A stretch of 64,000 nucleotides of DNA from Alkalispirochaeta americana (GTDB lineage: Bacteria; Spirochaetota; Spirochaetia; DSM-27196; Alkalispirochaetaceae): the NCBI RefSeq assembly GCF_900156105.1, contig NZ_FTMS01000008.1, forward strand, positions 1 to 64,000, given 5' to 3'. Positions 1-8,675 of the stretch are shown piece by piece (the first letter of the stretch is position 1; every line of letters begins with the position of its first letter). A program made the translations under genes and the position numbers. Below the pieces are notes generated by a model. The model did not search any database. It worked only from the letters and a program-made list of their open reading frames with translations, and had not been told where the DNA came from.

Positions 1-104
1 CTCAACTCATGGTTGGTTGCTCTCAGTCAGTGCACCGCATCACTGCCGTGCGAGGGTGAATCTATCAGCTCCCACTACTGCGCGTCAACTGCTTTTCCCG
101 CAGT

Positions 105-132
105 TTGTGAAAAAAAATTACTGTGCTACACT
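105..132 (+). promoter_or_regulatory. Promoter of the Xaa-Pro aminopeptidase gene, leaderless type
   Basis: TTGTGA at 105-110 and TACACT at 127-132 are separated by 16 bp. The expected transcription start falls at about 139, the A of the ATG. No Shine-Dalgarno sequence precedes that ATG, so a leaderless transcript is inferred. Confidence 0.55.
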
Positions 133-138
133 GCCCTC

Positions 139-1977
139 ATGACAATATCTGATTCACAATCCGATACCAGAGAGTCCGGAGACTCTCCTCTGGACGCCCT
201 CCGGTCCTGGATGGCTCGGGAAAATCTCTCTGCCTTCATTATCCCCAGCGCAGATCCGCACCAGGGGGAGTACGTTCCGGCGCGGTTCATGACCCGTGCT
301 TTTGTTAGCGGCTTTACCGGCTCTGCGGGAACTGTAGTCATAACCCGCGAAGACGCAGGACTCTGGACCGATTCCCGCTATTTCCTGGAAGCCGAGGAAT
401 CCCTGAAAGGAACGCCTTTTCGGCTCTTCCGCCTTCATTCCGGGAATACCCCCGATTATCCCCAGTGGCTGGCATCGGCTCTCTCCCCCCGTTCCCGGGT
501 TGCTGTGGATGGCCAGGTCGTTACCGTGGCCTGGCATCAACGGGTTTCCCCGATCCTCATGGAGGCACAGATTGAACTGGTCGCTGTGGAAGATCCTTTT
601 GATCAGATATGGCCCAACCGGCCCGACCTTCCTGCTGAACCCGTACACCCCCTCTCAGAAGAGATCGCAGGTGTCTCTGCTCTGGAAAAAATCCGCAGTC
701 TTCAAGACGTCCTGGACCTCCAGAAAGCAGCTTCTCACGTCATCTCGACCCTGGATGATATTGCCTGGACCTTGAACGTCCGTGGCAGCGATGTCCCTTA
801 TAACCCGGTTTTTCTTGCCTATCTGACAATCTCCCGTGACTCACCGCCGATTCTCTTCACCCGGACCGACCGCCTCAGCCCGGAAGCCCGGGACGCATTG
901 GCCCTGGCGGGGGTGGAGCTGCGACCCTACCAGGACTTTGAATCCCACCTTCAGGAGCTCCCCGAACCGATCCTGATCGATCCGGAGCGCACGAGCTGGG
1001 CCGTAGCTACAAAGCTCTTCCCCCGGGAGATACGGTTACAGCAGCAGCCATCAACGGGGATGAAGGCCCGGAAAAACGCAACCGAGTCCCGGCACCTGAG
1101 GGAGGCCCACCGCCGGGACGGGCTGGCCCTGGTTCGATTTCTGGCCTGGATGGAACGAGCCGTGGAAGGCGGGGAAGCCCTAAACGAGTATAGCCTCGCA
1201 AAAAAACTCCAGGAGTTCCGCCAGGTTGACCCGCACTACGTGAGCGATAGTTTCTCGACCATTTCCGGGATCAATGGAAACGGAGCGATCGTCCACTACA
1301 GCGTTACCCCTGAGACAGCTCGTCCCCTTACCCCTCCAGCGATCTACCTCATCGATTCAGGGGCCCAGTATCGGGACGGAACCACCGATATTACCCGGAC
1401 CGTGGCAATCAATCCTCCGCAGGGACCCGGAACGCTCCAGGCATTTCCAGGAGCACCGAGAGACTTTACGCTGGTCCTGAAGGGGCATATCGCCCTGGCT
1501 ACGCTCCTGTTTCCCGAAGGAACCCCGGGGCGTGAGATCGATGCGATCGCCCGAGCTCCGCTATGGAAAGAGTTAAGAAACTACGGTCACGGCACGGGCC
1601 ACGGGGTGGGCTTTTTTCTCAACGTCCACGAAGGACCTCAGCGGATTGCACCAGGCAGTTCCGATGCGCCCCTCCAGGAGGGTATGATCTGCTCAAACGA
1701 GCCGGGACTATACCGGCCCGGCCAATACGGAATACGAATAGAAAACCTGCTTCGCCTTGAAGCGGTTCCCGAAACTTCGCCTTTCGGCGCATTCCTGCGC
1801 TTCGAAACACTCTCTCTGTGTCCGATCGACCGAAATCTGATAGATCAGGATTTACTGACACCACTGGAGCGTGAGTGGCTTGATCAATACCATCATCGTG
1901 TGTACACAACACTCAGCGAAGACCTCTCCGGGGAGGATCTCCTCTGGCTCGAGAGGGCCACGGCGCCCCTCTCCTGA
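139..1977 (+). CDS. Xaa-Pro aminopeptidase, long three-domain M24B type
   Basis: This is a 612-residue metallopeptidase expected to remove N-terminal residues that precede proline, in the cytosol. Two creatinase-like N-terminal domains precede the pita-bread M24 domain. The metal ligands are visible: IDSGAQYRDGTTDITRT supplies two Asp, HGTGHGVGFF a His, NEPGLY and FETLSL two Glu. The length matches the eukaryotic XPNPEP1-like class rather than the roughly 440-residue E. coli PepP. An in-frame ATG lies at 13, but the first 42 codons have no family match. The ATG at 139 sits exactly where transcription from TACACT should begin, so it was chosen. It is a single gene converging on the glmS operon. 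Confidence 0.93.
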   Translation: MTISDSQSDTRESGDSPLDALRSWMARENLSAFIIPSADPHQGEYVPARFMTRAFVSGFTGSAGTVVITREDAGLWTDSRYFLEAEESLKGTPFRLFRLHSGNTPDYPQWLASALSPRSRVAVDGQVVTVAWHQRVSPILMEAQIELVAVEDPFDQIWPNRPDLPAEPVHPLSEEIAGVSALEKIRSLQDVLDLQKAASHVISTLDDIAWTLNVRGSDVPYNPVFLAYLTISRDSPPILFTRTDRLSPEARDALALAGVELRPYQDFESHLQELPEPILIDPERTSWAVATKLFPREIRLQQQPSTGMKARKNATESRHLREAHRRDGLALVRFLAWMERAVEGGEALNEYSLAKKLQEFRQVDPHYVSDSFSTISGINGNGAIVHYSVTPETARPLTPPAIYLIDSGAQYRDGTTDITRTVAINPPQGPGTLQAFPGAPRDFTLVLKGHIALATLLFPEGTPGREIDAIARAPLWKELRNYGHGTGHGVGFFLNVHEGPQRIAPGSSDAPLQEGMICSNEPGLYRPGQYGIRIENLLRLEAVPETSPFGAFLRFETLSLCPIDRNLIDQDLLTPLEREWLDQYHHRVYTTLSEDLSGEDLLWLERATAPLS

Positions 1978-2021
1978 CGATCTCGGGCGGGGGAGGATGA
2001 CTCCGGCAGGATACGCCCCGG

Positions 2022-2570
2022 TTATCCCAGTTCGAGGACCGCCGGGAATTCCGGGGGGCGCCGGAAGAATCCTTCGCCTCTTCGGTATCCCTCTCCCGGA
2101 GAAGCATCCAGAAAGAAAAGAAAGAGCTCCAGAAAGGACTGAAGAAACTCACAGTGCCCCGAAAACTCCCCGGGGGCTGTCAGGTAGAGCCGAAACCCCT
2201 CGTGGACGCTACGAACGATAAGACCCTTCTGCCGGGATGCGGAGAGCCTTTTCTCCGCACTCAAGGGGGGGCACAAAAAAACCTCCCAGGACGCTTCTGC
2301 TGTCGCAGATTCGGGAGGGGCGCCATGCCCCGGAGACGGGAGCCCTCCGAGCGGAGCCGGAACGAGGTACACCTCCAGGAGGAGATCCCCGTATCGGTAG
2401 GGAGCAGCGAGGTACCTCACAGTATTCGCCGGCAGAAAGGGGAGCCCCTCCCCCTCCCGGGGCTGGGACTGGAGCACAGCAGCGCCCTCCAGGCGGTTGC
2501 CCCAGGCACCTTCTGCCACCAGAAGGGTCAGCAGGAAGACGCCCAGAAGGGACACCCCGCTCCTACTCAA
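2022..2570 (-). CDS. Secreted hypothetical protein downstream of glmS
   Basis: The 182-residue product starts with a clear signal peptide (basic MSR, then a hydrophobic run LLGVFLLTLLVAEGAWG), so it is probably exported to the periplasm. No domain was recognised. The middle is rich in Gly, Pro and Leu, and near the C-terminus lies a hydrophobic stretch, FLQSFLELFLFFLD. Its ATG overlaps the last codons of glmS by 8 bp, so it is translationally coupled as the third gene of the cNMP-protein-glmS operon. The coupling and signal peptide support a real gene. Function is unknown. Confidence 0.62.
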   Translation of the reverse strand: MSRSGVSLLGVFLLTLLVAEGAWGNRLEGAAVLQSQPREGEGLPFLPANTVRYLAAPYRYGDLLLEVYLVPAPLGGLPSPGHGAPPESATAEASWEVFLCPPLSAEKRLSASRQKGLIVRSVHEGFRLYLTAPGEFSGHCEFLQSFLELFLFFLDASPGEGYRRGEGFFRRPPEFPAVLELG

Positions 2571-4428
2571 CGGTGACGCTCTTGGCCAGGTTTCTCGGCT
2601 GATCCACGTTGCAGCCCCGCGCCAGCGCGCAATAATAGGCGAAAAGTTGCGTGGGAACAGCCAGAAGGAAGGGGTACATCAAGGGATGCGCCTCGGGCAC
2701 AAAGAGCACCTCATCGGCGGTATCAGCAACTTCGCGGTCTCCCTCAACAGCCAGGGCGATGACCGGACCTCGTCGGGCTTTTACCTCTTTCATGCTGGTT
2801 ATTACCTTCTCCCGCAGCCCATCCCGGGGAACCAGAAAAAACGAGGGCGTCTCTTCGGTGATCAACGCAAGCGGTCCGTGTTTTATTTCGGCAGCGCTAT
2901 ACCCTTCGGCATGAATGTAACTCACCTCTTTCAGCTTCAAAGCAGCCTCCAGCGCCACAGGATAGTTGATTCCGCGCCCAAGAAAGAAGAAATGCTCACA
3001 CGAGGCGTAGCGCTTGGCCAGGGCCTGAATTGGCGCGGTATTGGCCAGGATCGTCTCTATTTGTTTTGGCACCGCCTCCAGAGCTTCGATAATGCGCGCC
3101 CCCTGATCGAAGGAGAGGTGCCGCATTCGCCCCATGAGAAGAGCAAAGACGTAGAACGCGGCCAACTGGCTGGTAAAGGCCTTGGTGGAAGCTACCGAGA
3201 TTTCCGGCCCCGAGTGGATATAGACCCCTCCGTCGGACTCCCGGGCAATGGTGGAGCCCACGACGTTACAAACACCGAGCACCCGCCCTCCCTTGCGCTG
3301 CACTTCTCGCATGGCGTAGAGGGTATCGGCGGTCTCACCGGACTGGCTTGCGGCGAAATAGAGAGCGTCCCGCTCTACCAGAGGGTTCCGGTAACGCAAC
3401 TCGCTGGCCAGTTCGGCTACAGCAGGCACTCGCACCAGTTCTTCCAGGGCGTAGGTGGCTACCATTCCGGCATGATAGCTGGTTCCGGCTGCCAGGAGCA
3501 CGATCCGTCCAACCTCCAGCAATTCACGGCTGCCAAGATTCAACCCTCCCAGGTGTCCCGTGGCGTATTCCCGATCAAGTCGACCTCGCAGGGCACGGCG
3601 GATCGCTTCGGGCTGTTCATGGATTTCTTTCTCCATGAAGTGGGAAAACCCCGTCTTCTCGATTGATTCCAGCTCCCACCCGATGTGATCGACTTCCTTG
3701 TGGATCTCCCGGTTTCTCAGATCCGAGGTGATGTACTCATCGGCCGTGACAGAGACCACTTCTCCGTCCTCCAGGTACACCACCTGCCGGGTGTGCCCCA
3801 GAATCGCCGTGGTATCACTGGCCAAAAACATTTCACCCTGACCGATACCCAAAACCAGAGGGGATCCGTTCCGAGCCCCCACAAGTCGCCCGGGCTCACC
3901 ACGATGCATCGCAACGATTCCATAGGTTCCCTTCAGGAGCGAAACCGTTGCCTTGAGCGCCGCAGCCAGATCTCCCTGGTAGGCCCGTGCCAGGAGGTGA
4001 ACGATCACCTCGGAATCTGTTTCAGAACGGAATTCTACCCCCTCAGCCATGAGGTGGTCCTTCAGTTGGTGAAAGTTCTCGATAACTCCGTTATGAACAA
4101 TGGCAAATGATTCGGTGCTGTCCAGATGGGGATGCGCGTTTTCATCGGTCACTTCTCCGTGGGTAGCCCAGCGGGTGTGGCCAATACCGGTAGTTTCCGG
4201 AAGATCGGCGGGGACAACGGCCCGCAGATCCTTGATCTTTCCCTTACACTTTATCACCCGCAGGGGGCCAGGCTCTTCTCCGGTTTCCGACGTTTCAGAG
4301 GCCTGTTGATCAACCCGGGCAAGGGCGATACCGGCCGAGTCGTACCCCCGATATTCAAGCCGTTTGAGGCCCTCCACCAGAACAGGCGCCGCCCTGCGCG
4401 GTCCGCAATAGCCAATAATACCGCACAT
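2563..4428 (-). CDS. glmS: Glutamine-fructose-6-phosphate aminotransferase (isomerizing)
   Basis: It makes glucosamine-6-phosphate from fructose-6-phosphate and glutamine, the first step of UDP-GlcNAc synthesis for peptidoglycan and lipid A. The 621-residue protein has an N-terminal class II amidotransferase domain starting MCGIIGYCG, whose Cys is the nucleophile after Met removal. Two SIS sugar-isomerase domains follow (SQSGETADTLYAM in the first), and the conserved C-terminal tail PRNLAKSVTVE. The reading frame is open 29 codons further upstream, but the family needs Cys at position 2, which fixes the start at 4428. It lies 5 nt after the cNMP-binding protein gene, whose promoter it presumably uses. 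Confidence 0.97.
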   Translation of the reverse strand: MCGIIGYCGPRRAAPVLVEGLKRLEYRGYDSAGIALARVDQQASETSETGEEPGPLRVIKCKGKIKDLRAVVPADLPETTGIGHTRWATHGEVTDENAHPHLDSTESFAIVHNGVIENFHQLKDHLMAEGVEFRSETDSEVIVHLLARAYQGDLAAALKATVSLLKGTYGIVAMHRGEPGRLVGARNGSPLVLGIGQGEMFLASDTTAILGHTRQVVYLEDGEVVSVTADEYITSDLRNREIHKEVDHIGWELESIEKTGFSHFMEKEIHEQPEAIRRALRGRLDREYATGHLGGLNLGSRELLEVGRIVLLAAGTSYHAGMVATYALEELVRVPAVAELASELRYRNPLVERDALYFAASQSGETADTLYAMREVQRKGGRVLGVCNVVGSTIARESDGGVYIHSGPEISVASTKAFTSQLAAFYVFALLMGRMRHLSFDQGARIIEALEAVPKQIETILANTAPIQALAKRYASCEHFFFLGRGINYPVALEAALKLKEVSYIHAEGYSAAEIKHGPLALITEETPSFFLVPRDGLREKVITSMKEVKARRGPVIALAVEGDREVADTADEVLFVPEAHPLMYPFLLAVPTQLFAYYCALARGCNVDQPRNLAKSVTVE

Positions 4429-4433
4429 GGGCT

Positions 4434-4841
4434 TTATTCTTTCTGCTCGTTCGATCCCGGCAACTGCTCTGCCAGGGACTGCATTTGCTGATTTGCGTTC
4501 TGGAGACGCCTGCACAGAGTATCAATCACCCGCATGGCTATCTTGGTGTTTTTTCCGATCATCGCCTCAAATCCTGGCCGATCAAAGGAAAGAAGCTCGG
4601 TGGTTCCCACAGCGATTGCTGTGGCTGTACGAGGCGTCTGAGAGACAATTGCCATCTCTCCGAAAAAATCACCCTTTCCCAGGCAGGCCAGCACATGCTC
4701 CTTGCCATTGATGGTCCTCATGATGCGAACCTCTCCAGACTGGATGATATACATGGTTTCTCCCGGCTCGTTTTCGCGAAACAACACAGCACCGTCTTCC
4801 ACGGTCTTTCCGTAGCGCTCGAATAATGGATTATCTGTCAC
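4434..4841 (-). CDS. Single-domain cyclic-nucleotide-binding protein
   Basis: The 135-residue protein is almost entirely one CRP-type cNMP-binding fold. Visible pieces are the glycine turns FRENEPGETMYIIQSGEVRI, the phosphate-binding cassette region GDFFGEMAIVSQTPRTATAIA with its Arg, and a C-terminal helix rich in Gln and Asn. There is no helix-turn-helix, so it is not a DNA-binding regulator. It more likely reports cAMP or cGMP levels to a partner protein. The GTG at 4841 was chosen because GGGGAGG precedes it at good spacing, whereas the longer reading has no ribosome site. It is the first gene of the operon with glmS. Confidence 0.85.
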   Translation of the reverse strand: MTDNPLFERYGKTVEDGAVLFRENEPGETMYIIQSGEVRIMRTINGKEHVLACLGKGDFFGEMAIVSQTPRTATAIAVGTTELLSFDRPGFEAMIGKNTKIAMRVIDTLCRRLQNANQQMQSLAEQLPGSNEQKE

Positions 4842-4860
4842 GGAACCTCCCCTGGAAAAA

Positions 4861-4890
4861 AGTATACCCGTCCATTCCGGAGCGCCGCAA
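4861..4890 (-). promoter_or_regulatory. Sigma70-type promoter of the cNMP protein-glmS operon
   Basis: Reading leftward, TTGCGG (4885-4890) and TATACT (4861-4866) are separated by 18 bp. The start site would fall near 4854, leaving a short leader that contains the GGGGAGG ribosome site. Confidence 0.55.
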
Positions 4891-4977
4891 GGTTTCCCGG
4901 CCTCGCCTGGCCAATCTTGCAAAACCTGCCAAGCACCAGAAGCCTCCTGGCCTTCCTGAAGGATGAAACCCGGACGA

Positions 4978-5007
4978 TTATCTCATGGGCTATTACCTCA
5001 TGGGAAA
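4978..5007 (+). repeat. 15-bp tandem repeat just upstream of the lipoprotein gene
   Basis: Two 15-bp units, TTATCTCATGGGCTA and TTACCTCATGGGAAA, follow each other directly. A third degenerate unit (TGAAGTCATGAAGAG) runs to 5022. Each unit contains an ATG, but only the ATG at 5039 has a strong ribosome site. Confidence 0.6.
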
Positions 5008-5038
5008 TGAAGTCATGAAGAGCAGAGAGGAGATTACC

Positions 5039-6124
5039 ATGACCGCCACATCCCGCCCCCTCCTGATTGCACCGATTTTTGCACGAACAAGCGTGCAAAT
5101 TTTCCAAAAATTTATCGTTTTTTCGCTCACCGCCATTGCAGCCGCCCTCACCTACCCAGGCTGCAGCGCCTTGCCGGAACTTCCTGACATGATCGACCAG
5201 AGCTGGGACCCTCCGGTGCTGAAAACGAGCCGCTCCCTGGACCGGAATACACTGGAACTAACCTTCAACAGATCGGTGAATCTGACCCGGGCCTTTTTTG
5301 ATCCTCCTCTGGAAACTCTTGAGATCCGCCAGGAGGATAACCATCTGTTCATTCGTGTTGAAGAACGGCTGAAACCAGGTTCAGAATACTGGATAGACGC
5401 TCTTATTCAGGATGACCAGGGGAATACCGCCTCTATTCTGGCGAGCTTCTACGGCCATAATCCGGATATCCCGCGAGTACTGATAAATGAGATCGCAGTG
5501 AACAACTCAACGAATAATCCCGAGTTTGTCGAGCTGAGGGTTTTCGAGGCGGGAAATTTGGGAGGGCTTACCCTGTACAACGGAAGCCCCCGGCGATGGA
5601 CCACACGCAAGATTCTCCCCGAGATCCAGGCAGAAGCCGAGGACTACGTGATTGTTCACTTTCGCCCCCAGAACATACCCGATGAGGTGGACGAGATAAC
5701 CGACAAGAGCGCCAGCGGAGGGAGGCGGAGCCACCCCGAGGCGTGGGATCTTTGGGTCTGGGACGGTGACGGGCTACCCACCACCAGCGGGGGAATAACC
5801 CTCACAGCCCACCCCGATGGCCCGATCCTGGACGCGTTCCTCTACAGCAACCGCACCTACGATCCCGCCTGTCCCCGAAGAGGATTTGGAACTTTGGCTC
5901 AGTTTGAGATTTTCCAGGACGTGGTTGCCCGGGGCGGGTGGGAGATAGCGGGAGCTTTTGTTGTTCCCGATGACGGCGTCGACCCCTCGCCGAGCACCGC
6001 CACCCGATCGATCAACCGGGACCGGAGTGGTATCAACACCCGGAGCAAGGCGGACTGGCACATCGTTCCCACCCGGGGCGCCACACCGGGAACCCCGAAT
6101 AGCGAAGATGTTTTTCAACCTTAG
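5039..6124 (+). CDS. Lipoprotein with Ig-like and lamin-tail-like domains
   Basis: The 361-residue product begins with a signal sequence ending in the lipobox LTYPGC, so it should be a lipid-anchored envelope protein. Residues from about 60 to 150 resemble an SbsA-type Ig-like domain (LELTFNRSVNL, GSEYWIDALIQDDQGNTAS). The next part opens VLINEIAVNNSTNNPEFVEL and the protein closes with TPGTPN, as in lamin-tail domains of secreted bacterial proteins. The ATG at 5039 follows AGAGGAG at ideal spacing, so it was preferred to 4985. It is a single gene divergent from the cNMP protein-glmS operon. Binding partner unknown; an adhesive or structural surface role is possible. Confidence 0.78.
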   Translation: MTATSRPLLIAPIFARTSVQIFQKFIVFSLTAIAAALTYPGCSALPELPDMIDQSWDPPVLKTSRSLDRNTLELTFNRSVNLTRAFFDPPLETLEIRQEDNHLFIRVEERLKPGSEYWIDALIQDDQGNTASILASFYGHNPDIPRVLINEIAVNNSTNNPEFVELRVFEAGNLGGLTLYNGSPRRWTTRKILPEIQAEAEDYVIVHFRPQNIPDEVDEITDKSASGGRRSHPEAWDLWVWDGDGLPTTSGGITLTAHPDGPILDAFLYSNRTYDPACPRRGFGTLAQFEIFQDVVARGGWEIAGAFVVPDDGVDPSPSTATRSINRDRSGINTRSKADWHIVPTRGATPGTPNSEDVFQP

Positions 6125-6163
6125 CCAAGCCCTGCCGTGAGGGAAGGGAACCCGGTCCAGGGG

Positions 6164-6484
6164 TTATCCCAGGTGCTTCTTCACCAACTCCAGCAGAAGC
6201 TCCTTGGGAGCAGCCCCTACATGGCGATCCACTACCTCTCCGCCCTTGAAGAGAAGCAAGGCCGGTATACTCACAATCTCGTAGCGGCCGGGCAAATCAC
6301 CGGCGGTGTCTACGTTCACCCGGGCGATAACGGCATCACCCTCCAGGTCAGAAGCGAGTTCGGCAAGAACCGGCTCGATCATCTTGCAGGGCATGCACCA
6401 CTCGGCCCAGAAATCAACCAGCACGGGAACCGGAGACTCCAGCACTTCAGCGTTAAAGTTTTCTGCCGTTACATCAATTTCCAT
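6164..6484 (-). CDS. trxA: Thioredoxin
   Basis: The 106-residue protein is a full-length thioredoxin, a cytosolic dithiol reductant. The redox centre is WCMPC with Cys30 and Cys33. The usual Gly in WCGPC is replaced by Met, which may shift its redox potential. The cis-proline region is VSIPALLLFKGGEVV. A GGAG ribosome site precedes the ATG. It lies 48 bp after trpA on the same strand and may be read through from the trp operon, though no link to tryptophan synthesis is known. Confidence 0.93.
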   Translation of the reverse strand: MEIDVTAENFNAEVLESPVPVLVDFWAEWCMPCKMIEPVLAELASDLEGDAVIARVNVDTAGDLPGRYEIVSIPALLLFKGGEVVDRHVGAAPKELLLELVKKHLG

Positions 6485-6532
6485 GAAAAAAACACTCCAT
6501 AAGGGGACACTACGACAGCGAACGGAACTGCG

Positions 6533-7300
6533 TCAACGCATTTCCGGCGCATCCTCGCCAACAAGACAGGACGCCAGGGCGTGGACCCTTTCGAAGGGGT
6601 CCTCTTCCTCGTTGTGAAGGCTTTCCTCCACGGCCCGGACAAAGGCAGATCCCACCACCGCTGCGTGGGCCTGGGCCGTCACCGCCCGAACCTGTTCCGC
6701 CGTGGAGACTCCAAACCCTGCCAGAACCTTTGCGCCAGAGCTACCCAGCTCCTGGAGGAAGGCGATCGTCTCCGGGCCGATCAGAGTTTCAGACCCGGTG
6801 ATTCCCCGGCGAATCGCGGCATAGACGTAGGAGCTGCGGCTTCGGTGAACCAGGCCTATCCTCTCGGGAGTCGCCCCGAAGGCGATCACGGGAACCACAT
6901 CGACCCCGTGGCGTCTTCCTGCATCGAGCAATCCCTCATCGCTGTCCAGGGGAAGATCGGGTACGATCACACCTGCAACACCACGGCGAGCCGCTTCCCG
7001 AACAAAGCGGTCAACACCGCGGGCAAAGACCAGCCCGGCGTAGCTCATGACAAAGACCGGAGGAGTCCTCTCCTGGCTTGTGAGGCTTTCCACAAAATCC
7101 CAGCCCGCGTCGGGAGAAAAGCCCTGACGCAAAGCCTCGGCTGTAGCTGCCTGGATAACAGGACCATCGGCAGCGGGATCACTATAGGGAAACTGCACCT
7201 CCAGATAGGCTACTCCCCCGGCTATGAGCGCCTGCGCGACACGCCGGGACCGGGCCAGGTCCGGATAATAGGGAATCATGTGAGCCATGACCGCCGGCAT
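6533..7300 (-). CDS. trpA: Tryptophan synthase alpha chain
   Basis: It cleaves indole-3-glycerol phosphate to indole and glyceraldehyde-3-phosphate, passing indole to TrpB. The catalytic Glu and Asp are in YLEVQFPYSDPAADGP; the Gln after EV replaces the more common Gly. The phosphate-binding region GFGVSTAEQV is present. At 255 residues it is slightly short at the N-terminus compared with E. coli. Its ATG shares one base with the trpB stop codon (TAATG), so the two subunits are translationally coupled. It is the last trp gene. Confidence 0.95.
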   Translation of the reverse strand: MPAVMAHMIPYYPDLARSRRVAQALIAGGVAYLEVQFPYSDPAADGPVIQAATAEALRQGFSPDAGWDFVESLTSQERTPPVFVMSYAGLVFARGVDRFVREAARRGVAGVIVPDLPLDSDEGLLDAGRRHGVDVVPVIAFGATPERIGLVHRSRSSYVYAAIRRGITGSETLIGPETIAFLQELGSSGAKVLAGFGVSTAEQVRAVTAQAHAAVVGSAFVRAVEESLHNEEEDPFERVHALASCLVGEDAPEMR

Positions 7301-8583
7301 TATTCTTCCTCCCGGGAAATCGCGGCAGCTTCATCGAGGAGATATTTTCTCCAGGGACCGGGAGTCATGGCCCGGGCCGTGATGAAGAGGTCCTTGTCGC
7401 CCCGGCCGCTCATGTTCACCACAACCACATCCTCCGGCGAGAGCTCCCGAGCGCACTGGATCGCCTGATGTCCGGCGTGAGCCGACTCCAGGGCAAAGAC
7501 CACCCCCTCGTGACGAGCAAAAAACCGCACTGCCTCGAGAGCCTCCTCGTCGGTGGTGCTTCGAAACTCCAGCCGCCCTGTCACACCCAGATGAGCCAGT
7601 TCGGGACCGATACCGGGATAGTCGAGGCCCGCAGAAATGGAGTGTGTCTCCTGAACCTGCCCGTCGGAATCCAGAAGGAAGTAGGACTTGTAGCCATGAA
7701 CAACCCCGGGGACGCCCTGACCTCCCATTCTGGCTGCATGCTCTCCCGGTGAGGTTCCCCGCCCCCCTGCTTCGACCCCAATCAACCGGGGCGCTGACCG
7801 CTCGAGATAGGGTGAAAAGAAGCCGATCGCATTCGATCCCCCTCCGATGCAAGCCACCAGCACTGTGGGCGTGACGCCGCGTTTGAGGAGCTGTTCTTCC
7901 GTCTCGGCCCCTACCACCGACTGAAACTCCCGCACCATATCGGGGTACGGGAAGGGGCCCAGCGCGGACCCTATGATATAGTGGGTATCCTCATAGGTTG
8001 CGGCCCAATCCCGGAGCGCCTCGTTCACAGCATCCTTCAGCGTTCGGGAGCCGGAACGAACGGGCACAACCGATGCTCCGAACATCTCCATCATGAAGAC
8101 ATTGGGCCGTTGCCGAGCGATGTCGACCTCGCCCATGTAGATGGTGCACTCCAACCCCATTTTTGCACAGACTGCAGCTGTTGCCAGGCCGTGTTGCCCC
8201 GCTCCGGTCTCGGCGATGATTCGCTTCTTTCCCATGCGTCGCGCCAGAAGGGCCTGCCCCACGGCATTGTTGATTTTGTGAGCCCCCGTGTTCGCCAGCC
8301 CCTCGAGCTTGATATAAATCTGCGCTCCGCCCAGGGCACGGGTGGCATTTTCCGCAAAGAGCAGTGGCGTGGGCCTTCCGATATATTGTTCCCGGATAGC
8401 CTCCAGCTCCTGCCAGAAACAGGAATCCTGCCGGGCGGCCGCGAAGGCCCGGGCCAGGTCATCCAGAGGCCCCCGGAGAACCTCGGCAACGTACATCCCG
8501 CCGAACTGGCCAAAATAGCCGGGGCGATCCCCCCCGGGAGAGGTCTGATCGGCCGCTTCCATCGTTTCCAGGGTCTTTTCCAT
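7300..8583 (-). CDS. trpB: Tryptophan synthase beta chain
   Basis: This PLP enzyme joins indole to serine. The 427-residue protein carries the PLP lysine in HKINNAVGQALL, the AETGAGQHG substrate loop and the phosphate-binding GGGSNAIG, all typical of TrpB1 that pairs with TrpA. The frame is open 11 codons further upstream, but GAGGAG stands just before the ATG at 8583, so that start was chosen. A 92-bp spacer containing a 15-bp tandem repeat separates it from trpCF, the only sizeable gap in the operon. Confidence 0.96.
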   Translation of the reverse strand: MEKTLETMEAADQTSPGGDRPGYFGQFGGMYVAEVLRGPLDDLARAFAAARQDSCFWQELEAIREQYIGRPTPLLFAENATRALGGAQIYIKLEGLANTGAHKINNAVGQALLARRMGKKRIIAETGAGQHGLATAAVCAKMGLECTIYMGEVDIARQRPNVFMMEMFGASVVPVRSGSRTLKDAVNEALRDWAATYEDTHYIIGSALGPFPYPDMVREFQSVVGAETEEQLLKRGVTPTVLVACIGGGSNAIGFFSPYLERSAPRLIGVEAGGRGTSPGEHAARMGGQGVPGVVHGYKSYFLLDSDGQVQETHSISAGLDYPGIGPELAHLGVTGRLEFRSTTDEEALEAVRFFARHEGVVFALESAHAGHQAIQCARELSPEDVVVVNMSGRGDKDLFITARAMTPGPWRKYLLDEAAAISREEE

Positions 8584-8596
8584 ATTCTTTCTCCTC

Positions 8597-8641
8597 TTCA
8601 CGTATTGATCCTTCACCTATTGGTTCTTCACGTACTGATTC
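8597..8641 (-). repeat. Three 15-bp tandem repeats before trpB
   Basis: On the + strand the units are TTCACGTATTGATCC, TTCACCTATTGGTTC and TTCACGTACTGATTC. They fill the trpCF-trpB spacer and end against the trpB ribosome site. Read on the mRNA strand each unit contains GTGAAG, a weak ribosome-site-like stretch. Confidence 0.75.
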
Positions 8642-8675
8642 TCTTCAATGTCGTCCCGGACGTTTGATGCCGGGT

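Noticed and set aside
2563-2640. Tn7 attachment site or insertion at the 3' end of glmS
   Set aside because: glmS is intact, the next gene overlaps it by 8 bp and there are no Tn7 ends or transposition genes.
2497-3666. Long + strand ORF of 389 codons opposite glmS
   Set aside because: It lies wholly antisense to glmS, has no ribosome site and its translation lacks family features; high GC content makes such open antisense frames common.
4429-4441. glmS ribozyme
   Set aside because: Only 5 nt separate the cNMP-binding gene from glmS, leaving no room for the ribozyme.
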